Under the pieces are notes generated by a model that made no database searches, had not been told where the DNA came from, and worked only from the letters and a program-made list of their open reading frames with translations. A stretch of DNA of 64,000 nucleotides from Sphingomonas phyllosphaerae (GTDB lineage: Bacteria > Pseudomonadota > Alphaproteobacteria > Sphingomonadales > Sphingomonadaceae). This document shows, one piece after another, positions 45,841-54,603 of this stretch (the first letter of the stretch is position 1; the number at the start of each line of letters is the position of its first letter). The translations under genes were made by a program, and so were the position numbers. The stretch is from NCBI RefSeq assembly GCF_029623345.1, contig NZ_JAPYKH010000001.1:248001-312000 (forward strand), in the 5' to 3' direction.

Positions 45841-47094
45841 TCACACCCAGCTGGCGAACCACGTCCAGCGATGGAACGCCGCGGCATGCGCCAGCGGGGC
45901 GGCGGTGAGCACCGGCAGGAAGTAGAGCGTCAGCGCGAGCGCCAGCAGCAGATACACTTCGTCCCACCACCCCAGCGGCGCGCGCCAATGGTCCAGCGCC
46001 ACCGCGAGCGCGACGCTGAGGAAGACGCTGGCCGGATAGTAATAGTAATAGAACCCGAGCGATTTGGGGATCACCGCGAAGATACCGACCGCGAAGGTCC
46101 ACAGCACGGCCGGCGCGAGCAGCCGCGCCGACCCGTGCTTCACCCAGCCGCCGTAGCAGGCCGCGACCGCTGCGAGCCCGCCCCACATCACCGCGGGGTT
46201 GCCGAGCAGGATGATGCCGCGTTGCGCGCCGTCGACGGGCTCGTACAGATACCAGATCGGGCGGATCAGCAGCGGCCAGGTCCACCAGTCCGACTGATAG
46301 GTGTGGTGCGGCAGCTTCTGCGTCTGGCGCAGGTACATTTCCCATTGGAACGGCAGCAATCGCGCGACCGTCATTGGCTCGTTGGCGTAGAAGAAGGCGG
46401 GAACGAAGGTAAGGAAATACACCGCCACCGACACCCCGACCAGCAGCGCCAGCGCGCGCACCGCACCGAGCCCCGGCCAGCGCGCGGGCCGCTCGCGCTT
46501 CAACAGCACGAAGGTCACCGCCGCCGCGGCCACGTACGGCGCAGCGACCCATTTGCAGGCGGTGGCGAGCCCCAGCAGCGCCGCGCCGGCGGACCAGCGC
46601 GCGACGCTGCCGTCGCGGATCGTGGCGGTGAGCAGCACGATTCCCCACAGCAGGAAAGCGAGCATGAACGTGTCCAGCATCGCGATCCGCGCCTGGACAT
46701 AGACGGTGAAGCCCAGCACCGCGAGTAGCGCGCCGGTCAACGCGGCGCGGGTGCGCCCGGTCAGCAGCCAGGTCAGCGCGAACACCCCCGCGACCGTCGC
46801 GCTGCCCGCCGCCGTCGACATCGCGCGCCAGCCCAGCGGCCCGTCGCCGAATAGCCGCATCCCCAGCGCGATCAGCTCCTTGGCGAGCAGCGGGTGCTCG
46901 ATATTGGCGGGGCCGCTGAGATCGCGCAGCGCGCGCGCGGCGGGCAGATAATGGACCTCGTCGAACACCGGCTTGTCGGGCACGGTGACGCGGAACAGGA
47001 ACAGCAGCTCGGCGGCGAGCGCAATCGCCAACGTGAGTAACCAGGGTCGAGGCGCTGTCACCGTCCTGTCGCGTGCGGCCATCAACTTTACCAT
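45841..47094 (-). CDS. PMT-family phospholipid-dependent glycosyltransferase
   Basis: 417 residues with about ten membrane helices. The catalytic first periplasmic loop contains VFDEVHYLPAARAL with the acidic pair typical of GT39/GT83 (protein mannosyltransferase-like) enzymes, and IEHPLLAKELIALG. It transfers a sugar from a polyprenyl-phosphate carrier at the periplasmic face; the acceptor is unknown. The ATG at 47094 has AGGAG five bases upstream, lying inside an intergenic repeat; ATG 47082 is an alternative. Confidence 0.88.
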   Translation of the reverse strand: MVKLMAARDRTVTAPRPWLLTLAIALAAELLFLFRVTVPDKPVFDEVHYLPAARALRDLSGPANIEHPLLAKELIALGMRLFGDGPLGWRAMSTAAGSATVAGVFALTWLLTGRTRAALTGALLAVLGFTVYVQARIAMLDTFMLAFLLWGIVLLTATIRDGSVARWSAGAALLGLATACKWVAAPYVAAAAVTFVLLKRERPARWPGLGAVRALALLVGVSVAVYFLTFVPAFFYANEPMTVARLLPFQWEMYLRQTQKLPHHTYQSDWWTWPLLIRPIWYLYEPVDGAQRGIILLGNPAVMWGGLAAVAACYGGWVKHGSARLLAPAVLWTFAVGIFAVIPKSLGFYYYYYPASVFLSVALAVALDHWRAPLGWWDEVYLLLALALTLYFLPVLTAAPLAHAAAFHRWTWFASWV

Positions 47095-47174
47095 TCGTGC
47101 TCCTGCGCTCGCAGGAGCTCAGGGCCGCGAGCGTGGCGGGTGATGATCCTGGGTTCCCGCCTGCGCAGGAACAC
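47095..47174. repeat. intergenic repeat (GTGCTCCTGCG type)
   Basis: Begins TCGTGCTCCTGCGCTCGCAG with a perfect 20-bp palindrome (GCTCCTGCGCTCGCAGGAGC, 47099-47118) and ends CCTGGGTTCCCGCCTGCGCA near 47167. I associate this unit with sphingomonad spacers. It abuts the start codon of the glycosyltransferase gene and provides its ribosome binding site. Confidence 0.6.
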
Positions 47175-47276
47175 TCTGCTTCCTTGCGTCAGCCTCGCCG
47201 CGGCGACAAGCCCGCCCGCCGCCGGCGCCGCGCTGCCCCTTGTCTCCGCGCGCCGCCGGAGGCTAAGCGTGCGCGC

Positions 47277-48482
47277 ATGAAGCGGCGTAGCGGACAGGAC
47301 CGGTCGGTCACCCAGCATTGGCGCCCCGCCACCCTCGCGGTGCGCGGCGGCACCGCCCGATCCGAGTTCGGTGAGACCTCGGAGGCGATCTTCCTCACCT
47401 CGGGCTACAGCTACGACTGTGCCGAGGACGCCGCGGCGCGTTTTGCCGGCGAGCAGGAGGGGATGACCTATTCCCGCCTGCAGAACCCGACCGTCGAGAT
47501 GCTTGAGCATCGCATCGCGCTGCTCGAGGGCGCCGAGGCGTGTCGCACCATGGCCACGGGCATGGCGGCGATGACCGCGGCGCTGCTGTGTCAGCTCCAG
47601 CAGGGTGACCATGTTGTCGCCGGCCGCGCCGCTTTCGGTTCGTGCCGCTGGCTGGTCGACACCCTGCTGCCCCGCTTCGGCATCCAGTCGACCACCGTCG
47701 ACGCGCGCGACTCTCGGGCGTTCGAAGCGGCGGTGCGCCCCAACACCAAGGTCTTTTTCTTCGAGACCCCTGCCAATCCGACGATGGACGTGGTCGACCT
47801 GAAGGCGGTGTGCGGCATCGCGCGCGAGCGCGGGATCGTGAGCGTGGTCGACAATGCCTTCGCCACGCCAGCGCTCCAGCGCCCGCTCGAGTTCGGGGCC
47901 GACGTGGTCGCTTATTCCGCCACCAAGATGATGGACGGGCAAGGGCGCGTGCTCGCCGGCGCGGTGTGCGGCAGCGAGGATTTCGTCACCAACACGTTGC
48001 TGCCCTTCACCCGCAACACCGGGCCGACGCTCAGCGCGTTCAACGCCTGGGTGGTGCTCAAGGGGCTGGAAACACTCGACCTGCGCGTCCGTCGCCAATC
48101 GGCCAACGCGGTGACGGTCGGGCAATTTCTCGAGGGCCGCGTGCCGCGGATCCTCCATCCCGGCCTGCCAAGCCATCCGCAGCATGCGTTGGCGATGTCG
48201 CAGATGGTCGCGACGGGGCCGATCTTCGCCTTCGAGGTGGCCGATCGTGCCCAGGCGCATGCTCTGCTTAACGCGCTGGAGCTGATCGACATCTCGAACA
48301 ATATCGGCGATTCTCGCTCGCTGATGACGCATCCCGCCTCCACCACCCATTACGGTGTCAGCGCCGAGGCGCGCGCCGAGATGGGCGTGACCGAGGGGCT
48401 GCTCCGGCTCAACGTCGGACTCGAGGACCCACAGGACCTGATCGACGATCTCGACCAGGCGCTCCGGCAGGTCGGCTTATGA
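47277..48482 (+). CDS. metZ: O-succinylhomoserine sulfhydrylase
   Basis: 401-residue PLP enzyme making homocysteine from O-succinylhomoserine and sulfide. Cys/Met-metabolism family marks: YSRLQNPTVEMLE, the PLP lysine (Lys217) in YSATKMMDGQGRVLAG, and a late SLMTHPASTTHYGVS. The closing NVGLEDPQDLIDDLDQAL is typical. The ATG at 47277 is preceded by GGAGG around 47257. apaG overlaps its stop. The upstream region lacks a recognisable SAM riboswitch. Confidence 0.92.
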   Translation: MKRRSGQDRSVTQHWRPATLAVRGGTARSEFGETSEAIFLTSGYSYDCAEDAAARFAGEQEGMTYSRLQNPTVEMLEHRIALLEGAEACRTMATGMAAMTAALLCQLQQGDHVVAGRAAFGSCRWLVDTLLPRFGIQSTTVDARDSRAFEAAVRPNTKVFFFETPANPTMDVVDLKAVCGIARERGIVSVVDNAFATPALQRPLEFGADVVAYSATKMMDGQGRVLAGAVCGSEDFVTNTLLPFTRNTGPTLSAFNAWVVLKGLETLDLRVRRQSANAVTVGQFLEGRVPRILHPGLPSHPQHALAMSQMVATGPIFAFEVADRAQAHALLNALELIDISNNIGDSRSLMTHPASTTHYGVSAEARAEMGVTEGLLRLNVGLEDPQDLIDDLDQALRQVGL

Positions 48483-48892
48483 CCGCGATCGGCATGGAGG
48501 CGCTGTTCCCGCTCGCCACGACGACCGGGACGGTCACCGTGCGGGTCTCGGTCAGCTATCTGCCCGAACAGTCGGAGCCGGCGCGCGGGCGCTGGTTCTG
48601 GGCCTATCATATCCGGCTGGAGAATGACGGTGAGGGCGCGGTGCAGCTGCTCACGCGTCACTGGGTCATCACCGACGGCAACGGCGCGCGCCACACGGTG
48701 GAGGGCGAGGGCGTGGTCGGCGAACAACCGCTGATCGCGCCGGGCGCGAGCTACGATTATGTGTCGGGTTGCCCGCTTGCAACGCCGAGCGGCGCGATGC
48801 AGGGCAGCTACCGCATGATCGCCGAGGACGGGCATCTCTTCGACGTCGCCATCCCGCGCTTCGCGCTGACCGCGCCGGCGGTGGCGGAGTGA
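48479..48892 (+). CDS. apaG: Co2+/Mg2+ efflux protein ApaG
   Basis: 137-residue fibronectin-III-like ApaG protein. Marks are VRVSVSYLPEQSEP, FWAYHIRLENDGEGAVQLLTRHW, VEGEGVVGEQPLIAPG and GAMQGSYRM. Starts inside the metZ stop (ATGA). The ion-efflux role comes from old genetics and is not certain. Confidence 0.93.
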   Translation: MTAIGMEALFPLATTTGTVTVRVSVSYLPEQSEPARGRWFWAYHIRLENDGEGAVQLLTRHWVITDGNGARHTVEGEGVVGEQPLIAPGASYDYVSGCPLATPSGAMQGSYRMIAEDGHLFDVAIPRFALTAPAVAE

Positions 48893-49677
48893 AGCGCACC
48901 CACCTGCCGCTCAACGGGCTGCGCGTGCTCGACGCCGCGGCGCGCCACCTCTCCTTCACCCGCGCCGCCGACGAATTGGCGGTGACGCCGGCCGCGGTCG
49001 GCCAGCAGATCCGCGCGCTGGAGGACACGCTGGGCGTCGTCCTGTTCCGCCGCACCACCAAGGGGCTGGAGCTCACCCCCGAGGGCGAGGCGGGGCTTGG
49101 ACCGCTGCGCCAGGGCTTCCTCGAGTTCGAGGAAGCAGTGCGCGCGATGCAGGCGGGCCAGTCGTCCAAGTCGTTGACGATCGCGGCGCCGCGCGACGTC
49201 ACCGAGAAGTGGCTGCTGCCGCGCCTAGCGGCGATTGCGGCGGGCGACGCCGAGCTCCGCTTCGCGTTGGTCGCGGCCGACGACAACGTCGATTTCACCG
49301 AGGCAAACCTCGACCTCGCAATCCGCTGGGGCGAGGGCCCCGGCGCGCTGGAAGGCGAGGCGATCGAGAGTGAGGGGCTCGTGACGGTCGAGCGTGCGGG
49401 CGGCGGCGCGGCGGCGGTGATCCACTGGCCGGGCGCGCCCGGCGAGGGCGGGGCGCAAGTGCGCGTCGGCGACGCCGGGTTGGCGATCGACGCTGCCGCG
49501 GCCGGGCTGGGTCGCGCCACCGTCCCCGAACTGCTCGCGACGCGTGACGTCGCGGCGGGGCGGCTGGTCGTGGTCGGCGAGGCGATGCCGTCGCGGCTCG
49601 GCTATTGGCTGATCGCGCCGACCCCGCAGTGGCGCCAGCGCAAGGTGCAGGCGTTGGTCGAGGCGCTGGGCGGATGA
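48889..49677 (+). CDS. LysR family transcriptional regulator
   Basis: 262 residues from GTG 48889, overlapping the apaG stop. N-terminal helix-turn-helix: LRVLDAAARHLSFTRAADEL, VTPAAVGQQIRALEDTLGV. The effector domain resembles the GcvA branch, somewhat short. It is in a coupled run metZ-apaG-lysR-GNAT, so its role may be linked to that operon, but the target is unknown. Confidence 0.9.
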   Translation: MKRTHLPLNGLRVLDAAARHLSFTRAADELAVTPAAVGQQIRALEDTLGVVLFRRTTKGLELTPEGEAGLGPLRQGFLEFEEAVRAMQAGQSSKSLTIAAPRDVTEKWLLPRLAAIAAGDAELRFALVAADDNVDFTEANLDLAIRWGEGPGALEGEAIESEGLVTVERAGGGAAAVIHWPGAPGEGGAQVRVGDAGLAIDAAAAGLGRATVPELLATRDVAAGRLVVVGEAMPSRLGYWLIAPTPQWRQRKVQALVEALGG

Positions 49678-50186
49678 CGCCGCGGCTCGCGACCGCGCGG
49701 CTGGTGCTGCGCGCGCGCGTGCCCGACGATGCCGAAGCGCTGTTCGCCGCGATGGGCGACGCGACGGCGATGACCTGGTGGTCGCACGCGCCCGCCGAAT
49801 CGGTGGCCGCCTTGCGCGAGCGCTTCATTGCGCGCGACGACGGCAGCTGGCGTACTTGGGCGGTCACGCACGCGGACGATGACGTCGCGATCGGGTTCGT
49901 CGCCGCGGGCGAGAAGCGCGCCGGCGTGGTTGAGATCGGCTACCTGCTGGTACCCGCGGCGCAGCGCAGGGGCTACGCGCGCGAGGCGGTTGGCGCCGTG
50001 ATCGGGCAGCTGTTCGCCGAGGGTTATCGGCGCGTGTTCGCCGACACGGATCCTGCGAACGTCGGCTCGAACCGGCTGCTGGAGGCGCTCGGCTTTCGGC
50101 GCGAGGGGCTGCTGCGTGCCGAATGGGAAACTCACATCGGCGTGCGCGATACGGTGCTGTGGGGATTGCTGCGCGACGAGTGGTAG
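49674..50186 (+). CDS. GNAT family N-acetyltransferase
   Basis: 170 residues from ATG 49674, overlapping the LysR stop. RimJ/RimL-like: TPRLATARLVLRARVPDDAEALF at the start, acetyl-CoA loop PAAQRRGYAREAVGAVI, and NVGSNRLLEALGFRREG. Substrate unknown. It closes the overlapping metZ run. Confidence 0.9.
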   Translation: MTPRLATARLVLRARVPDDAEALFAAMGDATAMTWWSHAPAESVAALRERFIARDDGSWRTWAVTHADDDVAIGFVAAGEKRAGVVEIGYLLVPAAQRRGYAREAVGAVIGQLFAEGYRRVFADTDPANVGSNRLLEALGFRREGLLRAEWETHIGVRDTVLWGLLRDEW

Positions 50187-50290
50187 CGCGGCGAAGAAGA
50201 TCGCGCCGCCGCGACGCCGTCACCGCCGCCAGACCCTATGACGCGGTGAGCGCCGCCGCTCGAGCGACCATGACAGGACGGACGGCAGCC

Positions 50291-50978
50291 CCATGCTCTC
50301 CGACACGCATTGCATCGCGGCCGTGGACGGCACACGATCGCGTGGCGTGAGATCGGGACCGGGCGAGCGCTGCTGATGGTGCACGGCTGTTTTTGCGGCG
50401 CTCATGCCAATTGGATCCGGCCAGGCTATGCCGCGGCGCTCGCCCGCGCCGGCTCACGGGCCATCATGCCGGACTTTCGAGGCCACGGCGAGAGTGGCCG
50501 ACCGCATGACCCGAGCGCTTACCGGCGCGGCGTGCTGGCGCACGACCTGCAGACGCTCGTGGCAGCATTGGCGCTGCGGGAACATGACATCGTCGGTTAT
50601 TCGCGCGGCGCCCGCGTCGTGGTCCGCATGCTCGCTAATGGTGCCTGACCGCGTCGGGTGATCCTGGGCGGAACCCGGCTGGAGGGGATCGTCGCCGCCG
50701 AGTTGTTAGCGGAGGGCTTCCTACGGGCGAACAAGGGCGTCCCGGCGGCGATGCAGTTGGTCAACGACACCATCGCCAGCACGCCGCTCGACACACTGGC
50801 GACCGTCCGCTGCCCGATCCTCGTCCCCTGCGGTGAGGATGATAACGAGAATGGGTCGGCAACCGCGCTTGCCGAGGCCGTGCCGAGCGGTCATTAGCGC
50901 AGGATTCCCGGCGATCATCTCGGCGCCGCGACCGGGCCCGAGCTGGCATCGACGATCGCCGCTTTCGTCGCCCAGTGA
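50291..50978 (+). pseudogene. alpha/beta hydrolase, broken by one frameshift and two stops
   Basis: From ATG 50291 the frame reads ...AAVDGT, then a one-base loss near 50334 shifts the rest to the frame encoding IAWREIGTGRALLMVHG. That frame carries the nucleophile elbow GYSRGAR, then TGA at 50646-50648 (CGA to TGA is likely), continues VILGGTRLEGIVAAE, DTLATVRCPILVPCGEDD, meets TAG at 50895-50897 (CAG to TAG is likely), and closes with IPGDHLGAATGPELASTIAAF and a TGA at 50978. All parts match one hydrolase-fold enzyme. It is inactive as written unless the sequence has errors. Confidence 0.78.
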
Positions 50979-51085
50979 GGACCGCCGTCCGAGGCAAACC
51001 GTTCAACGAAGGGTCGGACCTGCCGCACATCCCCGGTTCGGGTGGATGAAGGGAGGCCCGGAACGCGCCCCCTTCCACCTTCGCC

Positions 51086-51706
51086 TCATTCGGGAACGGA
51101 GTTCTCGTCCGCGATCTTCGCCTCGAACGACTTGCTCGAGTCGGTACCGTCGGGCTGGTGGGCGCCGCCGTGCTTGGCGCCGGTTCTGCTCTCCGGCTTC
51201 GCACCGGCCTTGCCGTCGGACTTGGGGGCCGGCAGCGAGGGCTGCTTCGGCGTCGAACTGCGCAGCGACAAGAGCGCCGCGGTCGCCGCGGCACCGATCG
51301 CCGCCACGCCGCCGGCGATCGCCGCCGCGCCCCATTTGCCGCCGACCTTGTCCGTGGCGCGCGATGCCGCCTTACCGGCACTGCGCGCCCCGCGAGTGGC
51401 GCTCTTGCGCGTGTCGGTCGCGGCGCGGCTCGCGCGCTTGCGTGCAGCGCCGGCCGAGCGCGACACGCTCTTGGTCGCCGTGGTCACCGCCTCGCCGGCT
51501 TGCTCGAGCGTCGAGGGCTCGCCCGCGGCGGCGCGCTTGGTGGCGGCGCGGCGCTTGGGCGCCGGCGCATCACTCGCCGTCTGGCGCTTCGTCGCAGGCT
51601 TGCTCGCCGCACTCGCGCTGGTCTTGCGCGGCGCGCGGCGGCGCGGCGTCGCCGGCTTGGACGAGGCCGGCGCGGGGGTCGGCGTATCGCTGCTGTCGTC
51701 GGCCAT
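51086..51706 (-). CDS. basic Ala/Lys/Arg-rich protein with one membrane segment (H1-like)
   Basis: 206 residues from ATG 51706 (GGGAG seven bases upstream). Residues 15-120 are low-complexity Pro/Ala/Lys/Arg/Ser/Thr with histone-H1-like patches (PRRRAPRK, KRRAATKRAA). A hydrophobic Ala/Gly segment at about 125-147 follows, then an acidic/polar tail. It may bind DNA or the envelope; no function can be assigned. Confidence 0.68.
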   Translation of the reverse strand: MADDSSDTPTPAPASSKPATPRRRAPRKTSASAASKPATKRQTASDAPAPKRRAATKRAAAGEPSTLEQAGEAVTTATKSVSRSAGAARKRASRAATDTRKSATRGARSAGKAASRATDKVGGKWGAAAIAGGVAAIGAAATAALLSLRSSTPKQPSLPAPKSDGKAGAKPESRTGAKHGGAHQPDGTDSSKSFEAKIADENSVPE

Positions 51707-51781
51707 CATCTGCTCCCTGGCGAAATGGTACGGCCGCGTAACGCGCGGCCGCCGCTTCGTTTCCCAGGGAGTGCTCGGCAC

Positions 51782-53212
51782 TTAGCGGAAGGGCGGTTCG
51801 TTGAAGGCGCGCAGCTTGCGGCTGTGCAGCGTGGCGCCCTCGCGGCGGAGTTCCTCACACGTCTCGATGCCGATGCGCATATGCTCGCTGATCGCCCGCT
51901 CGTAGAAGCGATTGGCCTGGCCCGGGAGCTTGAGCTCGCCGTGCAGCGGCTTGTCCGAGACGCACAGCAGCGTCCCATACGGCACGCGGAAACGATAGCC
52001 CTGCGCCGCGATGGTCGCCGATTCCATGTCGATCGCCACTGCGCGACTGAGCGAGAAGCGCAGTGCCGACCGGGCGTAGCGCAGCTCCCAGTTGCGATCG
52101 TCGGTGGTGACGATCGTGCCGGTGCGCAGCCGCCGCTTGAGCACGTCGCCCGACTGGCCGCTGACGGTCTCGGCCGCGCGCGCCAGCGCCTGCTGCACCT
52201 CGGCGATGGCGGGCACCGGAATTTCGGGCGGCAGCATGTCGTCGAGCACGTGGTCGTCGCGCAGATAGGCGTGCGCGAGCACATAGTCGCCGATCCGCTG
52301 CGAGGGGCGAAGGCCACCGCAGTGGCCGATCATCACCCAGGCCTCGGGGCGCATCACCGCGAGATGGTCGCAGATCGTCTTGGCGTTGGAGGGGCCGACA
52401 CCGATGTTGACGAGCGTAATGCCGGTGCGATCGTCCGCCATCAGGTGATAGGCCGGCATCTGCAGCCGCCGCCACGCGCTATCGTCGAGCATCGCGGGAT
52501 CGTCGCCCGCCTGGAACAGCACGCCGCCCGGCCCCGAGAGCGCGGTGAAGCGGCTATCGCCGCCGACCTGGCTCGCACCCCAGCGGACGAACTCGTCGAC
52601 GTAGCGATGATAGTTGGTGAACAGCACGTAGCGCTGGACGTGCTCGGGCGGCGTGCCGGTGTAATGCCGCAGCCGGGCGAGGCTGAAGTCGGTGCGTAGG
52701 CCATCGAACAGCGCGAGCGGGCGCGTGCCGTCGATCGAGGCCCAGAGGCCATCGGCGATCTCATCACCGATATAGGCGAGCTCGGTCGTCGGGAACCAGC
52801 GCGCCAGCTCGGCGGCGGAGACGGTGTCGAGGCTGAGCGCGTGGCCGGCGTCAATGACGTACGGGAAGGGGATCTCCTGCGTCCCCGCCACGGCGCTGAC
52901 GGTAACGTCATAGTCCTCGATCAGCAGGGTCAGCTGCTCGGTGAGATAGTCGGCGAAGACCGCGGGTTTGGTGACGCTGATGCGATATTCGCCGGGGCTC
53001 ACCAGCCGGCCGAACGAGCGCAGCGGCGTGGGACGATCGTCGCCGCCGGCGAAGCGGAGCCGGATCTCGGGATAGGCGAAGGAGCCGTCGCGCCGTGTCT
53101 CGGGGGCGGGCGGCGTTCCATCGGCGATGTAGCGGGAGATCGCCGCCTTGAGCCGGTCGACCGACGCGCTGTAAAGCCGGTCCAGTTCCTGTACGATATC
53201 GTTCGCTGTCAT
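51782..53212 (-). CDS. amn: AMP nucleosidase
   Basis: 476 residues. Splits AMP into adenine and ribose-5-phosphate. An N-terminal regulatory domain (about 1-160) precedes the phosphorylase-like domain (LVNIGVGPSNAKTICDHLAVMRPEAWVMIGHCGGLRPSQ, then IDMESATIAAQGYRFRVPYG). The length matches the family. It stands alone, downstream of the 136-bp repeat. Confidence 0.94.
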   Translation of the reverse strand: MTANDIVQELDRLYSASVDRLKAAISRYIADGTPPAPETRRDGSFAYPEIRLRFAGGDDRPTPLRSFGRLVSPGEYRISVTKPAVFADYLTEQLTLLIEDYDVTVSAVAGTQEIPFPYVIDAGHALSLDTVSAAELARWFPTTELAYIGDEIADGLWASIDGTRPLALFDGLRTDFSLARLRHYTGTPPEHVQRYVLFTNYHRYVDEFVRWGASQVGGDSRFTALSGPGGVLFQAGDDPAMLDDSAWRRLQMPAYHLMADDRTGITLVNIGVGPSNAKTICDHLAVMRPEAWVMIGHCGGLRPSQRIGDYVLAHAYLRDDHVLDDMLPPEIPVPAIAEVQQALARAAETVSGQSGDVLKRRLRTGTIVTTDDRNWELRYARSALRFSLSRAVAIDMESATIAAQGYRFRVPYGTLLCVSDKPLHGELKLPGQANRFYERAISEHMRIGIETCEELRREGATLHSRKLRAFNEPPFR

Positions 53213-53283
53213 TCCCGACGGTTACATTTGCGACGTGACCGCGGCAAGTCGCGGCCAACTCATGACGAACGTGCGAGCATCCT

Positions 53284-53419
53284 GATCCTCCCCGGCACGG
53301 GGAGGGGGACCGCCGCGCACCAGCGCGGTGGTGGAGAGGGCTCTCTACGGATCGCAGCGCCTGCGGACACTCCCTCTACCAGCCTGCGGCTGGTTCCCCT
53401 CCCCGTGCCGGGGAGGATC
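53284..53419. repeat. 136-bp inverted-repeat element, copy B
   Basis: Perfect 24-bp terminal inverted repeats at 53284-53307 and 53396-53419 (beginning GATCCTCCCCGGCACGGGG) flank a less conserved centre with further hairpins. It has no coding capacity. Same length as copy A at 21456-21591. It lies between amn and the peroxiredoxin gene. Confidence 0.8.
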
Positions 53420-53427
53420 CAAGGGAG

Positions 53428-53907
53428 TTACAGCATCGTCAGCAGATGCTCCGCCGAGCTGACACGGAACTCGCCCGGTGCCTCGACCTCAAGCGACTCG
53501 ACCACGCCGTCGTTGACGACCATGGCGTAGCGCTGGCTGCGCTTGCCCATGCCGTACTTGCTGCCATCCATCTCGAGCCCGAGGGCGCTAGCGAAGTCGC
53601 CGTTGCCGTCGGCGAGCATCGTGACGCCCTCGGCGCTGTTCTGCTTCGCCCAGGCGGCGAGGACGAACGCGTCGTTCACCGCGGTGCAGGCGATCTCGTC
53701 GACACCCTTGGCGCGCAGTTCCTCGGCTTTGTCGAGATAACCCGGCAGGTGGCGCGCCGAGCAAGTGGGGGTGAAGGCGCCGGGCACCGCGAATAGCGCG
53801 ACACGGCGGCCCTTGAAATAGTCGCCGCTGTCGACGGGCTCGGGCCCTTCGGCGGTGACCTTGGTGAGGCGGACGGACGGCAGGGTGTCGCCGACGCTGA
53901 TCGTCAT
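53428..53907 (-). CDS. peroxiredoxin (Prx5/AhpC-TSA type)
   Basis: 159-residue thiol peroxidase. The peroxidatic Cys49 is in VPGAFTPTCSARHLPGY and a second Cys74 in EIACTAVND; KYGMGKRSQRYAMVV follows. Reduces H2O2 and organic peroxides with glutaredoxin or thioredoxin. ATG 53907 begins the conserved N-terminus. Confidence 0.93.
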   Translation of the reverse strand: MTISVGDTLPSVRLTKVTAEGPEPVDSGDYFKGRRVALFAVPGAFTPTCSARHLPGYLDKAEELRAKGVDEIACTAVNDAFVLAAWAKQNSAEGVTMLADGNGDFASALGLEMDGSKYGMGKRSQRYAMVVNDGVVESLEVEAPGEFRVSSAEHLLTML

Positions 53908-54005
53908 GGGGCAGGGCTCCGGTGCGAGGATGGCGCGGGTGTCGCAGCCGAGGCGATTGATTTCAAGCTTTGGCAAGCGCCGCCGCACGCACTAGGTTCG
54001 CGCGG

Positions 54006-54566
54006 ATGGAGCAAGCCAATTATCTCGCCGGTCAGTTCCTGCTCGCCATGCCCGGGATCGGTGACCCGCGCTTCGAGCGTTCGGTGATCGCGATCTGTAG
54101 CCACGACGAGAGCGGCGCGCTGGGCGTGGGGATCGGTGCGGTGGTCAACGGGCTTGGCCTGCACGACGTGCTCGAACAGCTCGAGATCGCGCCCGGGGAG
54201 GCACCCGACGCCCCGGTCCATTTCGGCGGCCCGGTGGAGACGCGACGCGGCTTCGTGCTCCACTCGAGCGACTGGGGCGGGCACGATACGCTCGACGTTG
54301 CGGGGCGCTGGGCGCTGTCGGGGACGCTCGACGTGCTGCGCGCGATCGCGGCGGGGAACGGCCCGTCGCGCTGGCTGGTCGCGCTCGGCTACGCCGGCTG
54401 GGCGCCGGGCCAGCTCGATGCCGAGATGACGCGGCACGGCTGGCTCAACGTCGCCGACTCGCCCGAGATGTTGTTCGACACGCCGGTGGAGCGGCGCTGG
54501 ACGCGTGGCTTCGCCGCCGCCGGCGTCGATCCGCGGCTGCTGTCGAGCGAGAGCGGGCACAGCTGA
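54006..54566 (+). CDS. YqgE/AlgH family protein
   Basis: 186 residues. Family marks: YLAGQFLLAMPGIGDPRFERSVI, ICSHDESGALGVGIG, FGGPVETRRGFVLHS and RWLVALGYAGWAPGQLDAEM. Function unsettled; the AlgH name comes from a weak alginate-regulation phenotype. ATG 54006 begins the conserved region. Confidence 0.92.
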   Translation: MEQANYLAGQFLLAMPGIGDPRFERSVIAICSHDESGALGVGIGAVVNGLGLHDVLEQLEIAPGEAPDAPVHFGGPVETRRGFVLHSSDWGGHDTLDVAGRWALSGTLDVLRAIAAGNGPSRWLVALGYAGWAPGQLDAEMTRHGWLNVADSPEMLFDTPVERRWTRGFAAAGVDPRLLSSESGHS

Positions 54567-54583
54567 GCCGCTCTTCCAGAACG

Positions 54584-54603
54584 ATATAAAGATATCTTTA
54601 TAT
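54584..54603. promoter_or_regulatory. perfect 20-bp palindrome upstream of ahcY, candidate SahR operator
   Basis: ATATAAAGATATCTTTATAT is an exact palindrome and an AT-rich island in very GC-rich DNA, 90 bases before the ahcY start. ArsR-family SahR regulators control ahcY and methyl-cycle genes in many Proteobacteria through AT-rich palindromes of this kind. The match to SahR is my recollection, not a search. Confidence 0.65.

Noticed and set aside
47175..47276. SAM-II type riboswitch before metZ
   Set aside because: SAM riboswitches often precede this gene in alphaproteobacteria, but I cannot find the conserved pseudoknot elements; the leader is a repeat followed by plain GC-rich sequence.
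51086..51781. Longer version of the H1-like protein starting at 51781
   Set aside because: The extra 25 residues lack a ribosome binding site and coding character; a good site precedes ATG 51706.
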